In this document: piece by piece, positions 1 through 6,890 of the stretch
How the letters are laid out: every line of letters starts with the position of its first letter
How positions within the stretch are numbered: position 1 is the first letter of the stretch
Assembly (NCBI GenBank): GCA_002385265.1
Contig: DGDD01000007.1
Span: 1 to 9,294, forward strand
From: Chitinophagaceae bacterium UBA3961
GTDB lineage: Bacteria; Bacteroidota; Bacteroidia; Chitinophagales; Chitinophagaceae
Reading direction: 5' to 3'
Length of the DNA: 9,294 nucleotides
The notes under the pieces: model-generated
Told to the model about the DNA's origin: nothing
Seen by the model: the letters and a program-made list of their open reading frames with translations, nothing else
The model's database searches: none
Made by a program: the position numbers and the translations under genes

Positions 1-932
1 TTACTTTCCGTACCAATCATTTCAATATTGAACATGGCCATTACTTGCTCCGGCTTAAATCGGCGAGAGAAGTACTGTGCTCCGTATCCACCTACTTCCT
101 CAGCTGTGAAAGCTGCAAATATGATGGTACGTTCGTTGTCTTTCTTCTGTGCGAAATAATGCGCCAACATGATCACAGCGGTTGTTCCGGCCGCATCGTC
201 ATTTGCTCCATTGTAGATCGAATCACCGGCAGCATTTGGCTTAGCTATTCCCAAATGATCGTAGTGACCACTGAAAATAACATACTCTTCTTTCTTCGAT
301 TTTCCGGGAAGTATGCCCACCACATTTTTCAATGGCATGGGTGTGATCTCTTGTTTGAAGTTAATAGCATAGGTAGAGGGCTTCTCTGAACTCAACACCA
401 AAATGATGGAGAAATCGGAAGCAAACATTTCTCTGCGCATGCCTTTCAAGCTATTGAATTGGCGTCTGAAACTGGTATCAACCGTTACCACTGCATTCTT
501 TTTCGCAGCTTGCAAGCGACGCACCACATTGAACAAGGTATCTTTCGGACCTACTGAAACCCAATCGTAGCCTGATTTCTCAGTGATGCTCACAGAAGGT
601 TGTGTAGTCAAGCCAACAATGTCTTTACTATCAACAGCAGTTCCATTGATAGTACCATCGGCAGCTACAAATTTTGTACGCACCATGCTAAACTCCTGAA
701 AATAAGAAGCTCCATTCACGGGCTTCAATCCTGCTTTCTTGAATTCCGATGCAATAAAATCGGCGGCTTTGTCAATGCCGGGAGAAAATGTTCTTCTACC
801 CTGCATATCATCAGCGGATAAAATTTTCTCAATACGTTCTACTTCGGCCGGATTAATGATTTTGTCAATATTCTGCGCAACGAGCTTTCCCGAGGCCACT
901 AAAAATAAAACCGGTAACAGTAATTTTTTCAT
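1..932 (-). CDS. Secreted M28-family zinc metallopeptidase (C-terminus beyond window)
   Basis: The frame runs from ATG at 932 to the window edge with no stop, giving the first 310 residues; the C-terminus is missing. Residues 1-20 form a signal peptide (KK, then a Leu-rich core ending VAQ), so the product is probably exported. The peptidase core is clear: SGHYDHLG at 221-228 (zinc ligand H223, D225 behind it), NDDAAG at 244-249 (bridging D245), TAEEVG at 276-281 (general base E278, ligand E279) and NIEMIG at 302-307. By family knowledge these are binuclear-zinc aminopeptidases or carboxypeptidases; the exact substrate cannot be told. The fourth metal-ligand position is usually Asp (N-x-D-M-x-G) and is Glu304 here. 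The last His ligand would lie outside the window. Residues about 85-200, between the N-terminal helix and the core, are a less conserved insert. It sits 64 nt downstream of the LytTR regulator gene but behind a terminator, so it is probably a separate unit. Confidence 0.9.
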   Translation of the reverse strand, partial: MKKLLLPVLFLVASGKLVAQNIDKIINPAEVERIEKILSADDMQGRRTFSPGIDKAADFIASEFKKAGLKPVNGASYFQEFSMVRTKFVAADGTINGTAVDSKDIVGLTTQPSVSITEKSGYDWVSVGPKDTLFNVVRRLQAAKKNAVVTVDTSFRRQFNSLKGMRREMFASDFSIILVLSSEKPSTYAINFKQEITPMPLKNVVGILPGKSKKEEYVIFSGHYDHLGIAKPNAAGDSIYNGANDDAAGTTAVIMLAHYFAQKKDNERTIIFAAFTAEEVGGYGAQYFSRRFKPEQVMAMFNIEMIGTES

Positions 933-947
933 AAAAGAAGATTTAAT

Positions 948-972
948 AAAAAACACGCCGTGTCAGCGTGTT
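948..972 (-). terminator. Rho-independent terminator after the LytS/LytTR operon
   Basis: On the minus strand a 7-bp stem (AACACGC paired with GCGTGTT, at 966-972 and 952-958) with a 7-nt loop is followed by TTTTATT. It lies 24 nt past the stop codon of the response regulator and just before the start of the M28 peptidase gene, so it should end the regulator transcript and separate it from the peptidase. The stem is short but GC-containing, and the U-tract is in the right place. Confidence 0.65.
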
Positions 973-996
973 CTCTATTGTTGATTATTTAAAGAC

Positions 997-1734
997 TTAT
1001 AAACTCATCATTTCTTTGAACTTCACCGTTTGTCTGCGGCTCACTTCAATTTTCTCTCCGCCCTTCAATTCCAACAACAAACCGCCATTGAAATAAGGTT
1101 CAATTTTTTCGATCAATCGAAGGTTCACAATATGCTTTCTGTTGGCACGGAAGAAAGTTTTTTCATCCAAACGCTCTTCCAACGCATTGAGTGATTTTAA
1201 GATCAAAGGCTTGTTCACGCCGAAATATACTTTCGCATAGTTACCAACGCTCTCGAACAAACGAATTTCATTCAATTTCACAAACCAGCATCGTTCACCG
1301 TCTTTCACAAATACCTGATCGTTTTCGGAAAGAATGGAACGATTCACATTTACATTGGGATTAACAGGCGCATTGTCTTTTTCTTCCTGCATTTGCAGTT
1401 TCTGTATGGCATCGGCCAAGCGTTTGGGCTCTACAGGCTTCAACAAATAATCCAAGGCGTTTACCTCGAATGCCTTCAATGCGTATTCATCATAAGCAGT
1501 GGTGAAAATAACATGTGGGGTGCGATCGAGTTCGCTCAATAAATCAAATCCGGTTTTGCCGGGCATTTGAATATCGAGGAAAATTAAATCGGGATTCAAT
1601 TGTTCGATCTTCTCCAATCCCTCTCCCACATTGGTAGCTTCGGCCACTACTTCAATTTCAGGGTAGTCGGACAACAATTTTTTCAATTCGTTACGAGCCA
1701 AACGCTCGTCGTCAATGATTACAGCTTTTACCAT
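997..1734 (-). CDS. LytTR-family two-component response regulator
   Basis: A 245-residue DNA-binding response regulator, full length for the LytR/AlgR (LytTR) family. Residues 1-118 are a receiver domain: acidic pair D8/D9, phospho-acceptor D54 in FLDIQMPG, T79 in TTAYDEYA, and K99-P100 in LLKPV. A Gln/Asn/Pro-rich linker (about 112-138) leads to a LytTR domain at about 139-243, seen from FVKDGERCWFV, the SVGNYAKVYF core, FFRANRKHIVN and the closing SRRQTVKFKEM. The family binds direct repeats upstream of target genes. It lies 9 nt downstream of the histidine kinase gene on the same strand, so the pair is almost certainly one operon and the kinase its partner. The target genes are not evident; the M28 peptidase gene just downstream and the divergent region upstream are possible targets by position only. 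Confidence 0.95.
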   Translation of the reverse strand: MVKAVIIDDERLARNELKKLLSDYPEIEVVAEATNVGEGLEKIEQLNPDLIFLDIQMPGKTGFDLLSELDRTPHVIFTTAYDEYALKAFEVNALDYLLKPVEPKRLADAIQKLQMQEEKDNAPVNPNVNVNRSILSENDQVFVKDGERCWFVKLNEIRLFESVGNYAKVYFGVNKPLILKSLNALEERLDEKTFFRANRKHIVNLRLIEKIEPYFNGGLLLELKGGEKIEVSRRQTVKFKEMMSL

Positions 1735-1743
1735 TTCGCAACT

Positions 1744-2790
1744 TTAGTTTATAGATACAGGAATCATCACTTTCACTTGTACCATGTTTTTGGATTCCTG
1801 TGTAATTTGAAATTCAGAATTCGTACCAAATAAGAGCTGAAGTCTGTTTCGCGTGCTGGAAAGACCAAATCCTTCTCCTTTTATTTCATCACTCAAAATT
1901 CCGGGATTCTGTACAATCAGCTCGTGAAATCTTCCATTGTAATCGGAAATGATCCGAATCAAGCCTCCCTTCACTTCTTTTCCAATTCCATGTTTGATGG
2001 CATTTTCTACCAAAGTTTGCAGCATCATGGGCGGAACAGGAGAATCGAGCGTGTCTTCATCAATCTGATATTCCACTTTCAACCGGTCTTCAAATCGAAT
2101 GTATTCGAGCGCCAGATAGTCTTTCACAATATTCAGCTCTCTCTCAAAAGGCACGGTTTCCAACTTTTCAGCCTGCATACTGCTGCGCAGAATATTGCTC
2201 AATTCGGTAATGGCATCTCTCGCTCTACCCGGATTTTCATCAATCAAGGCCCTAATACTATTCAAGGCATTGAAGATAAAATGCGGATTGATATGAGATT
2301 TGATGGTTTTTAGTTCCAATTCCTTCACCAAACTCTGCAATTTCAGGTTATTCAGTTGCTGACGACGGCTACTTTCGATGTAATGATAGAAATAATAAAT
2401 CAGCATCCAAGGCGTAATCAACAATCCGGTATTTAAGACCATCCCGGTCAATCGCGTACTGAAATCTTTGGCACTCTCTTTAACAGCCAGTACTTGAAAG
2501 AACAAGATGATGATTAAACTGTAGAAAATACTCGTAACAATGATGGCCAATAAAAGCCGTGGAATCATTTTTTCGATCGACAGCTGCATCCAGCCTTTCT
2601 TTTTCAGGTAGCCCCGCATCAAGTGCGTGCTGATGATTCCTCCGAAAAAGAACACCGAGATACGAGCGAGGTCTAAAAAGCTCAAATTCTCCCGAAAGCC
2701 CACTTTGTAGAAGATCATGGAAAACACGATCAACCCCCAGCCACCGAGCTGGCACAACCAATAATTTGATATCCTTGAAAACAGTCGCAT
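1744..2790 (-). CDS. LytS/YehU-type membrane sensor histidine kinase
   Basis: A 348-residue sensor kinase of the His_kinase (LytS/YehU) class. Four hydrophobic segments lie at about 14-30, 42-58, 78-101 and 118-137, so the sensor part is an integral membrane bundle with no large extracellular domain. A short helical linker (about 140-165, LKLQSLVKELELKT) leads to the signature SHINPHFIFNALNSIRALI, whose H170 is the predicted phospho-acceptor. The ATPase part has the N-box QTLVENAIKHG (N263 binds Mg-ATP) and the glycine box GEGFGLSSTRNRL at 305-317. The arrangement is typical of Bacteroidota kinases paired with LytTR regulators, and the LytTR gene follows after 9 nt. The stimulus cannot be read from the sequence. 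The start at 2790 is supported by a -7-like box just upstream and by the N-terminal membrane segment. Confidence 0.95.
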   Translation of the reverse strand: MRLFSRISNYWLCQLGGWGLIVFSMIFYKVGFRENLSFLDLARISVFFFGGIISTHLMRGYLKKKGWMQLSIEKMIPRLLLAIIVTSIFYSLIIILFFQVLAVKESAKDFSTRLTGMVLNTGLLITPWMLIYYFYHYIESSRRQQLNNLKLQSLVKELELKTIKSHINPHFIFNALNSIRALIDENPGRARDAITELSNILRSSMQAEKLETVPFERELNIVKDYLALEYIRFEDRLKVEYQIDEDTLDSPVPPMMLQTLVENAIKHGIGKEVKGGLIRIISDYNGRFHELIVQNPGILSDEIKGEGFGLSSTRNRLQLLFGTNSEFQITQESKNMVQVKVMIPVSIN

Positions 2791-2798
2791 AATCAGAG

Positions 2799-2806
2799 CA
2801 AATCTA
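2799..2806 (-). promoter_or_regulatory. Candidate -7 promoter box for the sensor-kinase operon
   Basis: The minus strand reads TAGATTTG, a full match to the Bacteroidota -7 consensus TAnnTTTG, with its downstream edge 8 nt before the kinase ATG. I could not find a TTTG -33 element at the usual spacing. If used, transcription would begin within a few bases of the start codon, giving a nearly leaderless mRNA. A chance match in AT-rich DNA is possible. Confidence 0.35.
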
Positions 2807-2935
2807 AAAAATAGGGTCGGGTATGCCCGCCTTTTTGGATATAAGGCGAATTCAGCCCTCTATCGGCCCAAAAAAACCATTAGGAGCAGGAAAATAGTGC
2901 ATTTTCTCAAATAATTGGCGTTTTCATTGAACCCC

Positions 2936-2985
2936 TTTTGGGTAATTTTGTTCTACCTTAAATACGCCTATTTTTGGTAATTTTG
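2936..2985 (+). promoter_or_regulatory. Tandem -7-like elements in front of dxs
   Basis: Two 15-base segments, 2936-2950 and 2971-2985, match at 14 of 15 positions and each ends in TAATTTTG, which fits the TAnnTTTG -7 consensus of Bacteroidota. They are 35 bases apart and lie 52 and 17 bases before the dxs start. They could be two promoters, or one promoter plus a duplicated binding site. Neither copy has a convincing TTTG at -33 spacing. The rest of the 212-bp divergent region (2791-3002) shows only a small GGG/CCC palindrome near 2818-2829 and no small gene. Confidence 0.45.
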
Positions 2986-3002
2986 AACATAAACTAGCAC
3001 CG

Positions 3003-4925
3003 ATGGAAATAACCCCAGGTCCCTTACTGAAAACCATTGACTCTCCGGATGATTTGAAAAAACTCAGCCGAGAGCAACTGCATCAGGTTTCAGAAGAATT
3101 ACGCCAATACATCATCGACATCGTGAGTGTACACGGCGGTCACTTTGCTGCCAGCTTGGGAGTAGTAGAACTATCAGTGGCATTGCACTATGTTTACAAT
3201 ACTCCTTACGATCAATTGGTTTGGGACGTGGGTCACCAAGCTTATGGTCACAAAATATTGACCGGTCGCCGCGACCAATTCCACACCAACCGCAAATACA
3301 AAGGTCTCAGCGGTTTTCCTAAAAGAACCGAAAGCGAATACGACACATTTGGTGTAGGTCACTCGTCAACTTCCATTTCCGCAGCTTTAGGGATGGCCAT
3401 TGCCGCCAAATACAAAGGGGAGAACAGAAAAAGTGTAGCGGTAATTGGAGATGGATCGATGACTGCAGGTATGGCATTCGAGGCCATGAACCATGCGGGC
3501 GTATCAGACAGCGACATGCTGATCATCTTGAACGACAACTGTATGAGCATCGACCCTAACGTTGGTGCACTCAAAGAATATTTGACCGATATCACTACTT
3601 CAGGAACCTACAACAAACTGAAAGACGATATCTGGAATGCCTTGGGCAAATTGCCGGTAGGCAAAAACTTCACCCGCGAAATGGCCAGCAAACTGGAACA
3701 CGGCGTGAAAGGGTTTGTAAACAAAAGCAGCAACTTGTTTGAGGCATTGAAGATCCGCTATTTTGGGCCCATCGATGGACATAACATCACCAAACTGGTA
3801 GACACCCTTCAAGACTTAAAAAACATCCCCGGTCCAAAGCTATTGCACATCATTACCACCAAAGGGAAGGGTTATGCATTGGCAGAAAAAGATCAAACCA
3901 AATGGCATGCGCCTGGTTTGTTCGATAAAGTAACCGGAGAAATTCAAAAGAAAGTATACGACACGCCTCAGCCTCCGAAATACCAAGATGTATTTGGTCA
4001 TACCATCATTGAATTAGCCGAAAAGAATCCAAGCGTATTCGGTGTAACACCGGCCATGCCTTCAGGATCTTCTTTGAAATTCATGATGGATAAAATGCCG
4101 GACCGCGCATTCGACGTAGGCATTTGCGAGCAACATGCCGTAACGGTAAGTGCGGGCATGGCTACGCAAGGATTGAGGGTGTTCTGTAACATCTATTCAT
4201 CGTTCATGCAACGTGCCTTTGATCAGGTGGTGCACGATGTAGCGTTGCAAAAACTACCGGTGGTATTGTGTTTAGACCGTGCCGGATTGGTAGGAGAAGA
4301 TGGACCCACACACCATGGTTGTTATGATATAGCTTATTTCCGTTGCATTCCGAACATGATCATCAGTTCGCCGATGAACGAATCGGAATTGCGCAACTTG
4401 ATGTATACCGCTCAATTGCCGGAAACGAAGTACCCGATGGTCATTCGTTATCCAAGAGGAGAAGGGGTAATGCCTGAGTGGAAAACGCCTTTCCAAGAAA
4501 TCAAGATTGGTACGGGCAGAAAATTAAAAGACGGAAAAGAAGTTGCCATATTGAGCCTGGGGCATCCCGGCAACTTTGTAACAGCTGCCATTCGTCAACT
4601 CAGAGCGGAAGGCTTGGACCCTGCGCATTACGACATGCGTTTCGTAAAGCCGCTTGACGAAGCCATGCTGCACGAAGTATTCAGCAAATACGATAAAGTG
4701 GTGACTGTTGAAGACGGTACTGTATTGGGAGGATTTGGTTCTGCCGTTTTAGAATTCATGGCCGCCAACAACTACAAGTCTCAGGTAACCATCATGGGTA
4801 TCCCCGATCGATTGGTAGAGCATGGAACGCCCAAGCAATTGTACCGCGAAATTGGATTGGATGCAGAAGGCATTGTAGCCACCGTAAGAGCTTTAGCCGG
4901 AGTAAAAGAAATGACAATTTCTTAA
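3003..4925 (+). CDS. dxs: 1-deoxy-D-xylulose-5-phosphate synthase
   Basis: A complete 640-residue enzyme, the usual length for DXS. It condenses pyruvate and glyceraldehyde 3-phosphate, with thiamine diphosphate and Mg2+, to 1-deoxy-D-xylulose 5-phosphate, the first step of the MEP route to isoprenoids and a thiamine/pyridoxal precursor; it is cytosolic. The TPP domain shows GGHFAASLGVVEL (H47, equivalent to E. coli H49), DVGHQAYGHKILTGR at 75-89, GVGHSSTSIS and the metal motif GDGSMTAGMAFEA (D150) with NDN at 178-180. The pyrimidine-binding domain (about 325-490) has the catalytic glutamate E376 in ICEQHAVTVSAGMA and DRAGLVGEDGPTHHG at 425-439. The C-terminal transketolase domain (about 500-630) contains VEDGTVLGGFGSAV. 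It is monocistronic, flanked by its own promoter region and a strong terminator, and divergent from the LytS/LytTR operon. I see no defect. Confidence 0.98.
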   Translation: MEITPGPLLKTIDSPDDLKKLSREQLHQVSEELRQYIIDIVSVHGGHFAASLGVVELSVALHYVYNTPYDQLVWDVGHQAYGHKILTGRRDQFHTNRKYKGLSGFPKRTESEYDTFGVGHSSTSISAALGMAIAAKYKGENRKSVAVIGDGSMTAGMAFEAMNHAGVSDSDMLIILNDNCMSIDPNVGALKEYLTDITTSGTYNKLKDDIWNALGKLPVGKNFTREMASKLEHGVKGFVNKSSNLFEALKIRYFGPIDGHNITKLVDTLQDLKNIPGPKLLHIITTKGKGYALAEKDQTKWHAPGLFDKVTGEIQKKVYDTPQPPKYQDVFGHTIIELAEKNPSVFGVTPAMPSGSSLKFMMDKMPDRAFDVGICEQHAVTVSAGMATQGLRVFCNIYSSFMQRAFDQVVHDVALQKLPVVLCLDRAGLVGEDGPTHHGCYDIAYFRCIPNMIISSPMNESELRNLMYTAQLPETKYPMVIRYPRGEGVMPEWKTPFQEIKIGTGRKLKDGKEVAILSLGHPGNFVTAAIRQLRAEGLDPAHYDMRFVKPLDEAMLHEVFSKYDKVVTVEDGTVLGGFGSAVLEFMAANNYKSQVTIMGIPDRLVEHGTPKQLYREIGLDAEGIVATVRALAGVKEMTIS

Positions 4926-4947
4926 AGAAAAGAAACGATACAAAGAG

Positions 4948-4973
4948 AGCACCGATGCTGTCGGTGCTTTTTT
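4948..4973 (+). terminator. Rho-independent terminator of dxs
   Basis: An 8-bp perfect stem (AGCACCGA at 4948-4955 with TCGGTGCT at 4961-4968), a 5-nt loop and an immediate T6 run lie 22 nt after the dxs stop. This is the strongest intrinsic terminator in the window. Confidence 0.9.
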
Positions 4974-5030
4974 ATTTGTAGGCAACAAGAGAAATCAATC
5001 CCCTGCCACAACGAAGCAATTCGAAATACA

Positions 5031-5038
5031 TAAATTTG
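5031..5038 (+). promoter_or_regulatory. Candidate -7 promoter box of the toxin-antitoxin operon
   Basis: TAAATTTG fits the Bacteroidota TAnnTTTG -7 consensus and lies 56 bases before the toxin start codon. No good TTTG -33 element is visible at normal spacing. Its position upstream of the inverted repeat at 5053-5072 would suit an autoregulated toxin-antitoxin promoter. Confidence 0.4.
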
Positions 5039-5052
5039 AAAAGAGAAATGTT

Positions 5053-5072
5053 TGTTTCCCAATAAAGAAACA
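5053..5072. promoter_or_regulatory. Candidate operator (inverted repeat) for the antitoxin
   Basis: TGTTTC at 5053-5058 and GAAACA at 5067-5072 are perfect 6-bp inverted arms with 8 bases between them. An overlapping GAAA/TTTC pair (5045-5048 and 5055-5058) adds a third half-site. The repeat sits between the -7-like box and the toxin gene, the usual place for binding by a HigA-type antitoxin or its toxin complex. This is an inference from position and symmetry only. Confidence 0.4.
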
Positions 5073-5094
5073 CATATATTTATATAAGAATTCT

Positions 5095-5439
5095 ATGAAA
5101 GGAAGATTCGCTATTGTCTTACTTAAGGATGCAGTTGATCATTTAGAAAAAATTGAGCCGAAAGCGAAAGAGAAAATCCTTTACAACTTCGCTAAGTCTC
5201 AATATGTGATAGATAAGGAGCTATTTAAGAAATTGAATGGAAATATTTGGGAATTTAGGACTCGGTATAGAAGAAACAATTATAGATTCTTTGCGTTTTG
5301 GGATCATACGGATGGATTAGACACATTGGTGATTGTTACACATGGAATTCTAAAAAAGACACAAAAAATCTCAAGCAACGAAATTGAGAATGCCGAAAAC
5401 CTTAGAGTACTCTATTTCAAAAACAAAACCAGTAATTAG
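5095..5439 (+). CDS. HigB/RelE-like toxin, Gp49 family
   Basis: A 114-residue small basic protein with the pattern of the phage-derived Gp49-like/HigB group of the RelE superfamily. Visible features are an N-terminal helical pair, then LNGNIWEFR at 47-55 with R57 and R59/R60, the strand YRFFAFWD at 63-70, LVIVTHGILKKTQK at 78-91 and the closing SSNEIENA helix. By family knowledge such toxins cut mRNA in or at the ribosome and slow growth; the basic and aromatic residues R55, R57, Y63 and F66 are candidate active-site positions. The XRE antitoxin gene follows after 2 nt, giving the toxin-first order typical of higBA. ATG at 5095 is chosen because it begins the first strand and lies just past the AT-rich promoter region. 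No frameshift or truncation is seen, so the module is probably functional. Confidence 0.85.
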   Translation: MKGRFAIVLLKDAVDHLEKIEPKAKEKILYNFAKSQYVIDKELFKKLNGNIWEFRTRYRRNNYRFFAFWDHTDGLDTLVIVTHGILKKTQKISSNEIENAENLRVLYFKNKTSN

Positions 5440-5441
5440 CA

Positions 5442-5744
5442 ATGTCTTCAAAACTCAAAACCATACCTCTAGAAACGCTTATAAACAAACACATCGGGAA
5501 AAGAGGTACCAAGAAAAGAGAAAGGTTCGAAGCAGAACTTCGACTTGATGTTCTCGGAACGGCTATCAAACAAGCTCGCCTCCAAAAGAATCTCACCCAA
5601 ACACAACTGGGAGAATTGGTAGGTGTTAAAAAGGCTCAAATCTCCAAAATTGAAAACAGCGTCAAAAGTGCTCGACTTGAAACCTTACTGAAAGTGTTTG
5701 AGGCTTTGCATATTAAAATAACTTTCAGTACTGAACCAAAATAA
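5442..5744 (+). CDS. HigA-like XRE-family antitoxin
   Basis: A 100-residue DNA-binding protein with a basic N-terminal region (residues 1-35, including KRGTKKRERFE) and an XRE helix-turn-helix at about 38-92. Visible motifs are LGTAIKQARLQKNLTQTQLGELVGV, the recognition helix KKAQISKIEN at 63-72, and LETLLKVFEALHIKI. The start is 2 nt after the toxin stop, so the two are translationally linked. By analogy with HigA it should neutralise the upstream toxin and repress the operon, possibly at the inverted repeat at 5053-5072. Its stop codon lies 1 bp from the end of a probable broken gene on the opposite strand. No hairpin terminator was found after it. Confidence 0.87.
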   Translation: MSSKLKTIPLETLINKHIGKRGTKKRERFEAELRLDVLGTAIKQARLQKNLTQTQLGELVGVKKAQISKIENSVKSARLETLLKVFEALHIKITFSTEPK

Positions 5745-5745
5745 T

Positions 5746-6150
5746 TCAATCAGGTTTTTTGCGCTTCTCCAATTCGTGACAATCCAATTAAAAGATCAGG
5801 TCTAATTTCGATTGTGCAGCTGCTACGTAAATTTGCAGTATGCAGGTGGCTATGCTATGTTTTTTACCTTCTAGACTCACCACTTCTGAGGCTGTTCAGT
5901 TTTCATCTACAATGGCAATTTTATCTATAAATCCGCATGTTCCATTCAATAAATACTCGAATTTCAAAAATCTCGTCCAATGCTTCTTTATCTTCTTCGC
6001 TAAGATTTGGAGACACCTTTTTGCATCTAGATGTTATTTTAAATCGATTAGAGGCAATATTTCTCCAAACTCATTGGCTGTATTTTTTAAATTTATTGTT
6101 GAGGACTTTACATAAACTTTCAAATTGCCAACAATTATATGGCTAATATT
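5746..6150 (-). pseudogene. Probable broken gene of unknown function
   Basis: No intact ORF exists on the minus strand here, but one frame reads like protein for about 130 codons, with three stops (minus codons at 6034-6036, 5896-5898 and 5788-5790). Its first part includes TANEFGEILPLIDLK. Between about 6037 and 5966 the protein-like reading moves to another frame (SPNLSEEDKEALDEI), then returns as LKFEYLLNGTCGFIDK, IAIVDEN, TASEVVSLEGKKHSIATC and, near the end, LDCHELEKRKKPD. Both frame changes fall on short homopolymers (T4 at 6037-6040, A5 at 5966-5970), as expected of one-base indels. With both corrected, a protein of about 130-150 residues would result. It ends 1 bp from the antitoxin stop, a tight convergent fit. 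I do not recognise the family. No start codon could be fixed, and the 6150 limit is approximate. Chance open reading in AT-rich DNA cannot be excluded. Confidence 0.4.
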
Positions 6151-6632
6151 TCAGTTGTTCAATGACTATATAGATCAAGATTTTGCTTGATAGCCAAATG
6201 CTTTATTTCAGTATTGACTAAGTAGCACTTCACTGTTCAGTGCGGAAAATCTACTAATATTGTCACTATTACCAATCTACTTCAAATCTTATCACACATA
6301 AATATTAAAAGCAACTTGTTAAGTAAACCAATTGATGGATTCAGAATTTATTGTCTATTTTTTGTAAAAGAAAATTTTCCAATACACGAAAAGTGGAACT
6401 CATTGGTAAAATACAACCAAACTTATAAATATTATCTAACATCTTTAAGCAAAGTATTTTCTCTGAACCGTTAAAATAACGGAGTATATTATTAGATACA
6501 AAGTTTGGATTGTAGAAGAAAACTAACATGGTTTCATAAATTCAGAAGAATTTCAATAGACAACCATTTTAGAAAGCAGGCAAGTCAAAAACCATCTTTG
6601 ACTGCAATGTACATGACAAGATAAAATCCTCC
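6151..6632. other. AT-rich stretch without an intact gene; one start-less open frame
   Basis: The stretch is strongly AT-rich: 14 G/C in the 60 bases 6301-6360, against 28 in 3601-3660 within dxs. On the plus strand 6226-6474 is an 82-codon open frame after a TAG, with no ATG and only a late TTG at about 6316. It contains protein-like runs such as GKSTNIVTITNLLQIL and EKWNSLVKYNQTYKYY. It may be a gene fragment. On the opposite strand 6341-6529 could encode 62 residues from ATG; the two overlap, so at most one is real, and neither matches a family I know. No tRNA, hairpin array or insertion-sequence end was found. Confidence 0.35.
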
Positions 6633-6881
6633 ATGGAAGTAGCCGGAAAAATTGCAATTATACCTGATGTGTCCTTAGATCATTTGGTGAACGATTCTTC
6701 TTTTGTAGTGAAGGATAAAAAAATACTCCATCGGTTGGAGCTGTTGGAAAAATTTGATGATGATGACAGGAAAACAATTTTAAAAGTAGTTGACAACTAT
6801 CTTGCCACTGCTCTGCTACAAACAACTCATAAAAAGCTAAAGCAAAAAGCTGACCTTCATAAAACACGAAAGCCGCATTGA
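6633..6881 (+). CDS. C-terminal remnant of an XRE-family regulator (helix-turn-helix mostly missing)
   Basis: An 82-residue frame starting at ATG 6633. Its beginning, MEVAGKIAIIPDVSLDHLVND, looks like the last helices of an XRE domain (the family pattern is roughly 'EVAxKIAxxxxVSLDYLV'), and LHRLELLEKFDDDDRKTIL at about 33-51 resembles the helical tail that follows the HTH in many Bacteroidota XRE regulators. The recognition helices expected before this are absent. The frame is open back to a TAG at 6570-6572, and the codons just upstream (NVHDKIKSS) could be a shortened trace of the lost HTH. It is therefore probably a 5'-truncated, non-functional gene, although a short protein could still be made. 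The C-terminus is basic (KKLKQKADLHKTRK). A weak hairpin terminator follows. Confidence 0.5.
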   Translation: MEVAGKIAIIPDVSLDHLVNDSSFVVKDKKILHRLELLEKFDDDDRKTILKVVDNYLATALLQTTHKKLKQKADLHKTRKPH

Positions 6882-6890
6882 TACGGTTTG

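Noticed and set aside
2818..2829. Small palindrome CGGG-TATG-CCCG in the divergent promoter region
   Set aside because: Only 4-bp arms, no repeat elsewhere and no relation to the promoter boxes; too short to support as an operator.
3174..4496. Several minus-strand open frames of 62-78 codons inside dxs
   Set aside because: All are antisense shadows of a well-conserved full-length dxs and have no promoter, family or context.
5840..6146. Overlapping plus-strand open frames of 91 and 69 codons
   Set aside because: They lie opposite the better protein-like minus-strand reading, overlap each other in different frames, and their translations (rich in Phe, Ser, Leu) look like antisense of coding DNA.
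5746..6150. Programmed frameshifting or TGA-encoded selenocysteine to explain the broken reading
   Set aside because: There are two frame changes, three stops of two kinds and no clear start codon; no stem-loop of the SECIS type is evident. Decay or sequencing indels are simpler.
6341..6529. Minus-strand 62-residue open frame starting with ATG
   Set aside because: It overlaps the longer plus-strand open frame at 6226-6474, has no recognisable family, no clear promoter and a composition typical of AT-rich noncoding DNA. Mentioned under that stretch but not called as a gene.
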